From Algibacter sp045066735 (GTDB lineage Bacteria; Bacteroidota; Bacteroidia; Flavobacteriales; Flavobacteriaceae): a stretch of DNA of 64,000 nucleotides. Position numbers and translations under genes: made by a program. This document shows, piece after piece, positions 8,667-17,936 of the stretch. Numbering within the stretch: position 1 is the stretch's first letter; the number at the start of each line of letters is the position of its first letter. The stretch covers positions 62,001 to 126,000 of the forward strand of contig NZ_JBISHH010000011.1 of NCBI RefSeq assembly GCF_045066735.1, written 5' to 3'. The notes under the pieces were generated by a model, which was not told the origin of the DNA, made no database searches, and saw only the letters and a list, made by a program, of their open reading frames with translations.

Positions 8667-10694
8667 CTAGTATTTAATAATCTCAAATTCGCTACGTCGG
8701 TTTAATTGATGTTCTTCCTCTGTACAATTTAACATTGGGCATGAAACAATAGGCTCCATTTCTCCAAAACCTTTAAAGGATAATCGACGTGCGTTTATAT
8801 AACCTTCCAAAGCTAAATAATTTCTAGTAGATTCTGCACGACGTTCAGATAAAATCTGATTGTATTTTGCTGTACCTCTGCTATCGGTATGCGCACTAAT
8901 TTTTAAATATATTTCTGGGTAACGCTCCAACTTGGCAGCCAACGCATCTAATATTTTTTTAGAATCCGCACGAATATTCCACGTACCAAAATCGAAATAA
9001 ATAGGTTCTAACTGAAAAAACAACTTACCATCTTTCTCTACAACCGGAGGCCCATCGACATCTGTAAGCAAAGCAAACCGTGTTGGGTCTTTTTCTTTTA
9101 ATTTCTTATCAATTTTCTTTTCAACAATAATGGCTTCTACAGGATCTACAACAACTGGTGGTGGTGGCGGAATTTGCTTTAAATACAAGACGTGCTTTTG
9201 ATCTTGTTTTTCTAAAACTTCAACTTTTAATAATTTAGGATAATACCCTTCGCTTTCAGCTTTAAGCTCATAATGAGCAGCGAGTAAATTCAAATTAAAA
9301 ACAGAAGGATTACTTAAAGTATTATTATACAATTCATCTTTTTTTCTATCACTTAAAACAACTTTAGCATTCGAGATATAAGCCTTCGTTACAGCATCAC
9401 GAATTTCAAAAGTGTTAATATATTCTCTTATAAAAATCTCTCCAGATTGCTTAAACTGAAAAATATCATCATTTATTTTATTTCTATTTGAAGCAAAAAA
9501 GCCTTCGTTTTCATTATAATAAGACAAACTAAAGTCGTCGTATTGAGAATTTATGGGTGCACCTAAATTTGTTGGAATAGAGAACTCACCATCAACAACC
9601 TCCGACACAAAATTATCAAGCATTCCAAGTCCTAAATGACCGTTAGAAGCAAAAAACAAATGCCCTTCCTTTGATACAAACGGAAAATGTTCTCGGTTTT
9701 CTGTGTTTATTGTAGTTCCTAGATTTACAGGCTCTCCAATTTCATCTTCTTTTAAAACAACATAATACAAATCGAAACTCCCGAAACCGCCTTCAATATT
9801 AGATGAAAAATATAATTTTTTCTCATCTGGACTAAGTGCAGGATGCTGATAAGAAAAGCCATTTTTATTAAAAGATAATTTCTCAGGCTCTAGCCACTTT
9901 CCATTTTCTTTTACTGCCTTATATAGATGAATATTATTAGTATTATCATCACTAAACTCGCGTTTACCTTTTACAAGATTACTTATTGAAATGTATAGTG
10001 TATTACCATCTTTACTGAAACAGAAATTCCCTTCGTGATATTTAGAATTGATACCTTTTGGCAATGCCTTAACTGCACCTACAGTATCATTTTCTTTGTT
10101 TACCGCCGTAACGTATAAGTCCAAAAATGATTGATGCGTCCATTTATAAGTTTTTCCGAATAATTTATTTACACCTCTATCGGAAGTAAAATAAACACTA
10201 TCTCCATATTTTACAGCACCAAATTCCGATGCATCAGAATTAAACTGAACTTTTTCAACATTATAATCCGGACTTTTTAGTTTAAAGGTTTCAATAACAT
10301 CAATAGACTCTGCAATATCTAAGGTTGTTGAATTATTTTCTTTATATAATTTTAAATATTCTAAACCAGTTTCATAATCCCCTAAAACGGAAAGCATTTG
10401 ATAAAGTTTAAAGTTGTATTCGTTATTATAACTTTTATCTTTTTCACCAAATCTGCCCTTTACCAATTGCTTTAAATGTCGCGAAGCTAAACGGTACTGA
10501 AATGTGTTATAGTAACATTCTGCAAGGTTTTCTAAATCATTTTTATGACGTACTTTTTCTAATGCTGCTTCATAATATACAGCCGCATTAATGTAATCTC
10601 CTTTTTCAAAGAAACGATCGGCTCTAGATTTCTGCCCCATAGCCATCTGAGACATAAAACAGATTGCAAAAATTATAGTTATTTTCTTAATCAT
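8667..10694 (-). CDS. OmpA-family protein with TPR and PD40 repeats (T9SS/gliding-associated)
   Basis: The 675-residue protein starts with a signal peptide ending at about MAMGQ. It then has TPR-like helices (about 25-130), a WD40-like PD40 beta-propeller (about 150-420), a carboxypeptidase-regulatory-like beta domain (about 430-510), a proline-rich linker, and a C-terminal OmpA domain (about 560-675) with the peptidoglycan-binding region around SAHTDSRGTAKYN and LSERRA. This layout is typical of the OmpA proteins encoded behind porP/sprF genes in flavobacteria. It probably anchors the outer-membrane PorP/SprF partner to peptidoglycan. It follows that gene by one base, so they are cotranscribed. 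It is a paralogue-type partner, not one of the core T9SS genes I could name with certainty. Confidence 0.9.
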   Translation of the reverse strand: MIKKITIIFAICFMSQMAMGQKSRADRFFEKGDYINAAVYYEAALEKVRHKNDLENLAECYYNTFQYRLASRHLKQLVKGRFGEKDKSYNNEYNFKLYQMLSVLGDYETGLEYLKLYKENNSTTLDIAESIDVIETFKLKSPDYNVEKVQFNSDASEFGAVKYGDSVYFTSDRGVNKLFGKTYKWTHQSFLDLYVTAVNKENDTVGAVKALPKGINSKYHEGNFCFSKDGNTLYISISNLVKGKREFSDDNTNNIHLYKAVKENGKWLEPEKLSFNKNGFSYQHPALSPDEKKLYFSSNIEGGFGSFDLYYVVLKEDEIGEPVNLGTTINTENREHFPFVSKEGHLFFASNGHLGLGMLDNFVSEVVDGEFSIPTNLGAPINSQYDDFSLSYYNENEGFFASNRNKINDDIFQFKQSGEIFIREYINTFEIRDAVTKAYISNAKVVLSDRKKDELYNNTLSNPSVFNLNLLAAHYELKAESEGYYPKLLKVEVLEKQDQKHVLYLKQIPPPPPVVVDPVEAIIVEKKIDKKLKEKDPTRFALLTDVDGPPVVEKDGKLFFQLEPIYFDFGTWNIRADSKKILDALAAKLERYPEIYLKISAHTDSRGTAKYNQILSERRAESTRNYLALEGYINARRLSFKGFGEMEPIVSCPMLNCTEEEHQLNRRSEFEIIKY

Positions 10695-10695
10695 A

Positions 10696-11607
10696 TTAGT
10701 AGAATCTTGGAGATGAATATTTTTTACTTAACCCTAACACATCGAACCTATAAAGCAACACAAATTCGTGACTGCCATTATTGTAACTCTTTAGTTGGCT
10801 TGTATTAAAATCGTGCGCATAACCAATGCGTAAATCTGATGTTATATTAAAAACAGCTAAACCAGAAATAGCATCTTGATAACGATAAGAAACACCTAAC
10901 TCAAATTTATTATCATACAACATATTTGCAGAAATATCGAATGATAAAGGAGCGCCTCCAACAATCTTCACTACGGTTGATGGTTTAATTTTAAACAAAC
11001 TATTTAACTCATAAATATAGCCTGCAATTAAAAACCCATGAATGCTGTTATTGTATATCACATCTTCATTAATACTTAAATCGGCAGGAATTAAGTTAGG
11101 AGATGATAACCCTACATAAAAATTTTTATGAAACAAAAATGCTCCGGCACCGATATTTAAAACTGTTTTATTGGTGTTGCCGAAAGAAGGATCATTGGAT
11201 ACATTACTACCTATAGCACTAAAATTTAAATGATCGAATCCGGCCTTTAGCCCAAATGATAAATTTAATTCCTTATTCAAATTAATTTTATAAGCCGCAT
11301 CGATGTTAAATACATTTTCACTTGTATTTACATTTCCACCAATATTATCGTTTAAATAATTTACACTTAATTCTATTTTTTCATTCAATGGAATATTAGC
11401 AAAAATATTTGCCGTTTTGGGCGCACCATCAATGCCAACCCATTGTGTTCGATACAAAGCTCCAACCTCAATAAGGCTCGGTTCATCTATCATATAAGCA
11501 GGGTTTATCATGCTCATATTATACATATACTGTGTGTACTGAGGTTCTTGCTGAGCAAAGCCAGCCAAGTTACAGACTATAAATAATATAAATAATTTTA
11601 TCTTCAT
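10696..11607 (-). CDS. PorP/SprF-family type IX secretion outer membrane protein
   Basis: The 303-residue product has a signal peptide (cut near GFAQ) followed by QQEPQYTQYMYN and NPAY, the signature N terminus of PorP/SprF proteins. The remainder is a series of amphipathic beta strands and it ends in an aromatic residue (RFY), as outer membrane barrels do. Family knowledge: SprF is needed to deliver or attach the adhesin SprB, and PorP-type proteins pair with type B sorting-domain cargo. Here it lies between such a cargo gene (11612-14341) and an OmpA gene, in the classic order. The start is the ATG at 11607; a TTG one codon earlier is possible. Confidence 0.92.
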   Translation of the reverse strand: MKIKLFILFIVCNLAGFAQQEPQYTQYMYNMSMINPAYMIDEPSLIEVGALYRTQWVGIDGAPKTANIFANIPLNEKIELSVNYLNDNIGGNVNTSENVFNIDAAYKINLNKELNLSFGLKAGFDHLNFSAIGSNVSNDPSFGNTNKTVLNIGAGAFLFHKNFYVGLSSPNLIPADLSINEDVIYNNSIHGFLIAGYIYELNSLFKIKPSTVVKIVGGAPLSFDISANMLYDNKFELGVSYRYQDAISGLAVFNITSDLRIGYAHDFNTSQLKSYNNGSHEFVLLYRFDVLGLSKKYSSPRFY

Positions 11608-11611
11608 CAAC

Positions 11612-14341
11612 TTATCTACTTAAATAAAAATTACCCTGGAAAGGTTTGGTTGCTCCATCTTTTGGATCAAAAACATAAAAATATACCCCCGAAGACAATT
11701 GCTTACCTAGTACTCCAGAGACGTTAGACTTACCATTAAAAAGCGGCGTACTCTCGGTGCCTTTATAAACAGTAACACCATATCTATTATGAATATTTAA
11801 TTCGAAATTTGGATAGGTTTCCGGGAGGTTACATAAACTAAACTCATCATTCATATTGTCTCCATTAACCGAAATCCCATCTTTGATACAGCTCTCACAA
11901 TTGTCATTACCAAATGGAAGAATAGTAACCACCATGGAAACTTTTTCTGATTCACAACCGTTTTCATCCACAGCAGCAACAAAATAATCTTCACCATTTA
12001 CTAAAACGGTTCCCAAAGGCAATGGTGCGGTATCTATTTCCGTATCATACCAATTAAAATCATAACCATTATCAGCTACCAAACTGCTTACAGTTTCTCC
12101 ATCTACAGCACAAAATGTTTGATTAAACGTTGTTGGCACATCAACCTCCTCAATAGTTAGTTCTATAAAGGCTACAGCTAAACGACAGGAAACATGCCCT
12201 TGAATTTCGTATCTAAAATTATAAATCCCAGAGTCTAATTGAGAAACATCTAATAAGTTTCCGGCTAAAACACCTGTGTTATCCATATCAATAAAAACAC
12301 CTCCACTATTAGCTGTATCATCTAGATAATTTACTAAATCAATTTCTAAATCAGATCGACATACATTATAAGCAACATCTCCTCCAGCACTTGGGCTTGT
12401 ATAAACAGTTACTGTAACGGTTGCCTCACTTCCGGAACACATGGTACTTCCCGATGGTGTAACATGATCTGGAACGGTATATGTATAAATACCTTCTTCT
12501 GAAGTACCAGGATCAAAATCAGCATTATAATCTGTAGTTGTATATCCGTTTGGGCCTGTCCAAGTTCCTGTACGGTTTGGATTTCCGCCTAATTCAGTAA
12601 ACAAATTAACAACACCATTATTATCACAAACATCAAGAAGCGTATCCAGTCCGGCGCTAAACTCTTCATAAACTGTAAATGATAAATTAGCTGAATTAGT
12701 ACAACCTTTATCAGTTAAAGTTGAATACGTAAAATCGAAAAATTGATTATCATTAATTTCTGGTAGCTCATAAGTTGTTGGGTTTGTTAAGGTCTCTCCC
12801 GAAATATTATCAGTCCATGTTCCTAGAGGTCCTTCATAAATGGGGTCATCAATACCATTTGTACCTAATAAAGAAAATAGATTTAACGGATTTGCAATTA
12901 ACACATCGGTTTCACAAAACTCTAACTCAACAGTATCTTCCCCTGCATAATTATTAGGCAATAAAACCACTGTAACATTTGTAAATTTCGGATCACATGG
13001 CGAACTCCCACTACTACCGCAATTATTACATAAACCAGAAACATAATATCTAAAAACATATGTGCCAGCGTCGGCTTGAGTAAGTGTTGCTAAATCAATA
13101 TATCCTGAGTCCACATCTCTTCTAATATCCGATGGACCAGAAACAAAACTCCATGTGTTACAACCTAGAATTTCAGGATAATCATAAAAAACTCCATTTT
13201 CTGTTGTGAAGGTTAACTCGTTGTATAAATTGATACTTGTTGGTTTATTGTCATCTAAACAAACTTCTAAAGGTTCTATTTGATAAAAAGGTTTTATGGG
13301 CTCGTAAATTCTAAAAACGATTTCAGACTCTTTACTTGGGCAATCACTTAAAGATGATCTAGCTTCTACCGAATATTTATAAATAAACTCTTTACATCCA
13401 AAATTAGGTTCGGTGTTTTTTAAATAATCATAAACTTGTCTAATATTTATTGTAGAATCTATAGGATTATCAATCTGGTTGGTAGGGTCTAAAACGGCAC
13501 TCCATGTTCCCTCTGCATCTTCACCAATTAAAAAGGCATCGTTTGTTAAGTCAATATCAGCATCCCATAATCCAGACAATATATCAGTTTCGCAAATATC
13601 ATATGTAGAGGGCTCTCCCGATAGTACATCACGAATAACCTCGACTTTAAAATGTGATACTTTTTCTGAAGCGCATGGAGTAACTCCATAAACGGTATAA
13701 GTAAATTCGAAAACATCAAACTCCACCAAATCACCATACGGTACATAAGGAATTTCTGCATTAAACTTACCTTCGGCACTTAAACTTTTAAAATTATCAG
13801 AATCTCCCATATTTCCAACAAACTCCCATACCCCATTTTTATGAGGAGAGGGTTGAGACTCAAAAACCTGAAACAAATCGAAACTAGATAAAACTGCTTG
13901 ACAAACTGTGACATTAGCGTCATTAACTCCAGTAGGAGGTAGAGGTTTACCTTCAAAAGGTCCTAAAACAATATTTAGTTTTGTTATAATCCCATTGGGA
14001 CAAGTACTCGATGCATCAATTAATTGAAACTGATAAGAATCGATATTAACCGATGCATCCTTTAGATCCCATAAATACAAATCACCGGTAGAAGAATCTA
14101 CAGAAAAATTATAATTAGGATCAAACCACGACCCCGACGTTAAATCTATTGGAGCTTGAGCTCCAGGAATACTATTGTACACATCGTACAAATTAATTAT
14201 TCCGTCAGGCGTTCCATCAGCGTTCTTATCAATGGTTGTCATGTCACAAACATTATAAGTCACTATTTCATCGCATTGTGCATATACTTTTGCAAAACAA
14301 GTTATTAGAAGTGCAAAAGTCAAAAAGAAGGCTTTTTTCAA
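11612..14341 (-). CDS. Large surface protein with T9SS type B sorting domain (gliding-motility C-terminal type)
   Basis: This 909-residue protein begins with a signal peptide (cut near KVYAQ). The body consists of several repeated beta-rich modules of about 100 residues in which a VCxN or FCETD cysteine segment, a GTWTG-like segment and a TYTV-like segment recur. The last 90 residues form a type B C-terminal domain: GISVNGDNMNDEFSL, then NIHNRYGVTVYKG, then SGVYFYVF and a final YLSR. Such proteins are moved over the outer membrane by the T9SS and usually work with a PorP/SprF protein, encoded next door. Function is probably adhesion or surface structure. The reading frame starts at TTG directly before the signal peptide; I see no in-frame ATG upstream. 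Confidence 0.9.
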   Translation of the reverse strand: MKKAFFLTFALLITCFAKVYAQCDEIVTYNVCDMTTIDKNADGTPDGIINLYDVYNSIPGAQAPIDLTSGSWFDPNYNFSVDSSTGDLYLWDLKDASVNIDSYQFQLIDASSTCPNGIITKLNIVLGPFEGKPLPPTGVNDANVTVCQAVLSSFDLFQVFESQPSPHKNGVWEFVGNMGDSDNFKSLSAEGKFNAEIPYVPYGDLVEFDVFEFTYTVYGVTPCASEKVSHFKVEVIRDVLSGEPSTYDICETDILSGLWDADIDLTNDAFLIGEDAEGTWSAVLDPTNQIDNPIDSTINIRQVYDYLKNTEPNFGCKEFIYKYSVEARSSLSDCPSKESEIVFRIYEPIKPFYQIEPLEVCLDDNKPTSINLYNELTFTTENGVFYDYPEILGCNTWSFVSGPSDIRRDVDSGYIDLATLTQADAGTYVFRYYVSGLCNNCGSSGSSPCDPKFTNVTVVLLPNNYAGEDTVELEFCETDVLIANPLNLFSLLGTNGIDDPIYEGPLGTWTDNISGETLTNPTTYELPEINDNQFFDFTYSTLTDKGCTNSANLSFTVYEEFSAGLDTLLDVCDNNGVVNLFTELGGNPNRTGTWTGPNGYTTTDYNADFDPGTSEEGIYTYTVPDHVTPSGSTMCSGSEATVTVTVYTSPSAGGDVAYNVCRSDLEIDLVNYLDDTANSGGVFIDMDNTGVLAGNLLDVSQLDSGIYNFRYEIQGHVSCRLAVAFIELTIEEVDVPTTFNQTFCAVDGETVSSLVADNGYDFNWYDTEIDTAPLPLGTVLVNGEDYFVAAVDENGCESEKVSMVVTILPFGNDNCESCIKDGISVNGDNMNDEFSLCNLPETYPNFELNIHNRYGVTVYKGTESTPLFNGKSNVSGVLGKQLSSGVYFYVFDPKDGATKPFQGNFYLSR

Positions 14342-14614
14342 TTGAGATAATTTAGATTCTAGACACCGTATTAATTACCGTGTGCGAGCAAAGGTGGAAA
14401 AAATAAAAATCGCTAACTAAAAAACGAGAAGAAAAAACACCAAACAACTGATTTTTATGTATTTCATCGATTAAATTAATAAAAAACACAATAATAAAAA
14501 GAAAAAACCGACAAACAGCACCAACTAATCACACACAAAATGAATTAGCCATTGATTTATTAAAAAACTTGAATTGACAGAATAACATAAATACTTTCTA
14601 ATACTATCTAAATC

Positions 14615-15298
14615 TTAAGGCGTAGAATTAGAAACTTGTAACATTTTACCGTTATAATATTTATTTCCGTTAAGTGAGAAATCGAAAATATACTGAGCCA
14701 TTTCTAAAGCTGTAGTTGGTGCTTTATAGCCAGGAAAAGCTTCTTCCAGCATTTCGGTTTGTACAGCTCCTAAAGCCAATACATTAAAAGCAATACCAGA
14801 TTCTTTATATTCTTCTGCTAACAGCTCTGTAAGCGTAATTACAGCGGCTTTACTAGAACTATAAGCCGCTAAGCCAGGAAACTTCATACTACCTTGCACA
14901 CCTCCCATAGAGCTAATAGTAACCACGTGGCTTGAAGCTAGCATAAACGGAAGTACTTTTCTAGTTATTTCGGCAACACCAAAAACATTTGTTTTATAAA
15001 CCGCTTCAAAATCTGCCATTGTTATTTCTGAAAATGGCTTATTTAGTAAAGCGCCAGCGTTATTGATTAAAACATCAACTTGTTTCCAATTTTGGGAAAT
15101 AAAAGTTTCAACTTTCTCATAAGCCTTTTCATTGTTTAAATCGAAAGAAAAGGAAGTAACGTTCTTTAAATTTAAATTACTAATAGGCTTTTCATTCCGC
15201 GAAAGCGCCAATACATTATGCCCTTCGTTTGCAAAAAGCTGTACCAACTCAAAACCAATACCTCTACTTGTTCCTGTAATAATTATATTTTTACTCAT
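14615..15298 (-). CDS. Short-chain dehydrogenase/reductase (SDR)
   Basis: The 227-residue protein is a classical SDR. It has the Rossmann glycine motif GTSRGIG near residue 8, NNAG near 80, a catalytic Ser in ISSMGG, and the Tyr-Lys pair in YSSSKAA. It should reduce a ketone or oxidise an alcohol with NAD(P). The substrate cannot be read from the sequence. Its start overlaps the end of the M28 peptidase gene by 8 bases, so the two are probably translationally coupled, though no common pathway is evident. The length is slightly short for the family (usually about 250). Confidence 0.9.
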   Translation of the reverse strand: MSKNIIITGTSRGIGFELVQLFANEGHNVLALSRNEKPISNLNLKNVTSFSFDLNNEKAYEKVETFISQNWKQVDVLINNAGALLNKPFSEITMADFEAVYKTNVFGVAEITRKVLPFMLASSHVVTISSMGGVQGSMKFPGLAAYSSSKAAVITLTELLAEEYKESGIAFNVLALGAVQTEMLEEAFPGYKAPTTALEMAQYIFDFSLNGNKYYNGKMLQVSNSTP

Positions 15299-16220
15299 TG
15301 GTAAGTTTTATTTCTTTAGTTGAAGCGTTTATCATACCCTCTAGAGCAGGAATCATTTTATTTATAAAATTCGTCATGTGCATAAAATCCATATTTTCAG
15401 TTTCATCGTCCACATGATGATAATAATCAAAATTTGTAAAATCGAAGGTTGAAATGGCTTGCGCCGGAATTTGAAAAGATTGGTAGAATGGATAATTATC
15501 TGAACGTTTAAACAAATTAAATTCTTTTGCCTTTGGCAGGAACCCTATAATTTCAGCGTCGGCATAACTATTTAACCTCTCCGCCATATTCGATTCTTTA
15601 TAGCCAGTAACATAAGCCATAGTTTCTCCTTCTGCTCTCGGGACTCCAATCATCTCGAAATTAATCATGGTGTACACATTTAAACTATCGTTTTTTAAAC
15701 GCTCAGCTAAATGTCCAGAACCTTTTAAACCCATTTCTTCTGCAGCATAAAGCGTAAACAAAACACTACGTTTATTAGTTTTAGTTTCAGAAAAATATTT
15801 TGCCCATTCCATAACAGCCACTGTACCCGAAGCATCATCGTTAGCACCGTTTGCAATAACATCGCCATTAACTTCTTTTGCTGTACCAATATGATCGTAA
15901 TGCGCACCTAAAATCACGAATTCATCTTTTAAACTAGAATCATTCCCTTCAATATAACCTACCACATTATAGCCTGTAATATCTTTTACTTTAAAAGTAT
16001 CTCTATAAGTTTCAAAATAAGGTTTTATATTATTCTCAACAAAGAAACTCTCTATAAAAACTGCGGCTTTTTCTATACCAACACTTCCTGTACTTCGTCC
16101 TTCCAAAGCATCAGATGCTAAATACTCTAAACTCGTTTTAATAGATTTTTCTTCTATTTTATTTTGAGCAGCACAGCTAAAAACAAACATTACTAAACTA
16201 AGACTTAATATATTTTTCAT
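15291..16220 (-). CDS. M28-family metallopeptidase, lipoprotein
   Basis: The 309-residue protein has a lipobox (VFSC, Cys16), so it is likely lipid-anchored in the envelope. The catalytic domain matches family M28 zinc aminopeptidases: LGAHYDHIG (first ligand), GANDDASGT (bridging Asp), YAAEEMG (general base and ligand Glu), and YYHHVDDE near the end (last His ligand). These enzymes remove N-terminal residues from peptides. Together with the DPP IV, M64 and M3 genes it supports a protein-degrading lifestyle. It overlaps the downstream SDR gene by 8 bases and is followed upstream by the terminator of pdhC, so it begins a new transcript. Confidence 0.9.
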   Translation of the reverse strand: MKNILSLSLVMFVFSCAAQNKIEEKSIKTSLEYLASDALEGRSTGSVGIEKAAVFIESFFVENNIKPYFETYRDTFKVKDITGYNVVGYIEGNDSSLKDEFVILGAHYDHIGTAKEVNGDVIANGANDDASGTVAVMEWAKYFSETKTNKRSVLFTLYAAEEMGLKGSGHLAERLKNDSLNVYTMINFEMIGVPRAEGETMAYVTGYKESNMAERLNSYADAEIIGFLPKAKEFNLFKRSDNYPFYQSFQIPAQAISTFDFTNFDYYHHVDDETENMDFMHMTNFINKMIPALEGMINASTKEIKLTNE

Positions 16221-16250
16221 ATTTAGATTTAAAAATTAAAGATAAAAAAA

Positions 16251-16276
16251 ACCTGCTTCAAAAATATGAAACAGGT
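16251..16276 (-). terminator. Terminator of the pdhA-pdhC operon
   Basis: ACCTGTTTCA and TGAAGCAGGT on the minus strand form a 10-bp stem with one mismatch, followed by eight T. It lies 28 bases after the pdhC stop. Confidence 0.85.
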
Positions 16277-16304
16277 CTTTATATTTAGATTTTTAAAAAT
16301 CTGG

Positions 16305-17933
16305 TTACACTAACATAGTTACCGGATTTTCAATATATCCTTTTAATGTTTGAAGGAATAAAGCACCTGTAGCACCATCAACCGTTCTATGGTCGCATGC
16401 TAATGATAACTTCATGGTATGTCCAACAACAATTTGTCCGTTTTTAACCACTGGCTTTTCAACTATATTTCCAACAGAAAGAATTGCAGAATTAGGCTGA
16501 TTTATAATCGAGGTAAATGTATCGATACCAAACATACCTAAGTTAGATACAGTAAATGTACTACCTTGCATTTCATCTGGAGTTAATTTTTTGTTTTTAG
16601 CTTTACCTGCAAGTTCTCTAACCGCACTACCAATTTGTGGTAACGATTGCTCGTTTGCAAATTTAACTACTGGTACAACCAAACCATCTGGAACTGCTAC
16701 TGCAACACCAATATGCACATGATTATTTAAACGCATTTTATCTGCAAACCACTGTGAGTTTACTTGTGGATGTTGCTTTAAAGCTAAAGCACAAGCTTTA
16801 ACAACAATATCATTATATGATATTTTAGTATCAGGAATAGAGTTAAATTGCGTACGGAAAGACATTGCGTTTTCCATATCAAACTCCACACTTAAATAGT
16901 AATGTGGTGCAGAAAACTTAGAGTTTGTTAACGCTTTAGCAATTGCTTTACGCATTTGCGAGTTATCAACCTCATCAAAATCTTCTTGACCGGAAGGCAC
17001 AAACTTACCAGCCGATGCTGCTCCTGATGCAGGTTCATAATTTTCAATATCGCGCTTAACAATACGTCCATTTTCACCAGAACCTTGTATTTTCGTTAAG
17101 TTAATTCCTTTATCTTCAGCTAGCTTTTTTGCTAATGGAGACACATGTACACGTCCGTCTGCCGTAACAGGCGTTGGAGCTGGTGCACTTGCTTTTTTAG
17201 GAGCTGTGGCTGCTGCTGGAGTTGCTTTTGGTGCTTCTTTTTTAGTTTCAGCTTTCGGAGCTTCTTTGGCAGGAGCCACTGATGTAGAGAAACTAGAAGC
17301 CACACCAGAAACATCTGTTCCTGCAGGGCCTATAATTGCTAAAAGTTCATCTACTTTTGCAGAATCACCTTCTTGTAAACCAATGTATAATAAAGTACCT
17401 GACTGGAATGATTCAAATTCCATGGTTGCTTTATCCGTTTCAATTTCAGCTAAAATTTCACCTTCGTCAACATTATCACCTACTTTTTTCAACCAAGTTG
17501 CAACGGTACCTTCTTCCATGGTATCACTTAAACGTGGCATAGTTACAACAATAACACCTTCTGGCAATTCAGCAGATGCAGTTGTTTCTTCCGAAGGCTC
17601 TTCAGCTACAGGAGCTGTTGCTTCTTCAGTTTTTTCTTCAGTTGTCGCTTCCGTAGAAGCACCACCACCGTTTAAAAGCGCTGAGATATCTTCACCTTCG
17701 TCACCAATAATAGCTAAAAGCTCATCTACTTTAGTAGTTTCACCTTCTTGAACACCAATATGAAGCAAAGTACCTTCATTGAAAGACTCAAACTCCATTG
17801 TGGCTTTATCAGTTTCAATTTCGGCCAAAATATCGCCTTCTTCAATTTTATCTCCTACTTTTTTCAACCAAGCTGCAACGGTACCTTCTTCCATGGTATC
17901 GCTTAAACGAGGCATATTTACTACTATTGCCAT
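16305..17933 (-). CDS. pdhC: Dihydrolipoamide acetyltransferase, pyruvate dehydrogenase E2
   Basis: The 542-residue protein is the E2 core of pyruvate dehydrogenase. It contains two lipoyl domains (about 1-78 and 130-206), each with the lipoylated Lys in ETDKATMEFESF, then an Ala/Pro/Lys-rich linker, a peripheral subunit-binding domain around VSPLAKKLAEDKG (about 268-305), and a catalytic acetyltransferase domain ending in the active-site motif DHRTVDGA. It transfers the acetyl group from E1 to CoA. It begins 3 bases after pdhA stops. E1 beta and E3 genes are not in the window, so in this genome they are elsewhere. LipB at 24.8 kb would help to lipoylate it. Confidence 0.96.
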   Translation of the reverse strand: MAIVVNMPRLSDTMEEGTVAAWLKKVGDKIEEGDILAEIETDKATMEFESFNEGTLLHIGVQEGETTKVDELLAIIGDEGEDISALLNGGGASTEATTEEKTEEATAPVAEEPSEETTASAELPEGVIVVTMPRLSDTMEEGTVATWLKKVGDNVDEGEILAEIETDKATMEFESFQSGTLLYIGLQEGDSAKVDELLAIIGPAGTDVSGVASSFSTSVAPAKEAPKAETKKEAPKATPAAATAPKKASAPAPTPVTADGRVHVSPLAKKLAEDKGINLTKIQGSGENGRIVKRDIENYEPASGAASAGKFVPSGQEDFDEVDNSQMRKAIAKALTNSKFSAPHYYLSVEFDMENAMSFRTQFNSIPDTKISYNDIVVKACALALKQHPQVNSQWFADKMRLNNHVHIGVAVAVPDGLVVPVVKFANEQSLPQIGSAVRELAGKAKNKKLTPDEMQGSTFTVSNLGMFGIDTFTSIINQPNSAILSVGNIVEKPVVKNGQIVVGHTMKLSLACDHRTVDGATGALFLQTLKGYIENPVTMLV

Positions 17934-17936
17934 AGC

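Noticed and set aside
8663..8686. Upstream start for the HAD phosphatase
   Set aside because: It would overlap the OmpA gene end and adds eight residues before the universal motif I strand; the ATG at 8662 is the natural start.
17206..17751. Long plus-strand reading frame opposite the lipoyl domains of pdhC
   Set aside because: It is antisense to a well-supported enzyme, has low-complexity Ser/Ala/Pro content mirroring the Ala/Glu/Lys-rich linker, and shows no domain.
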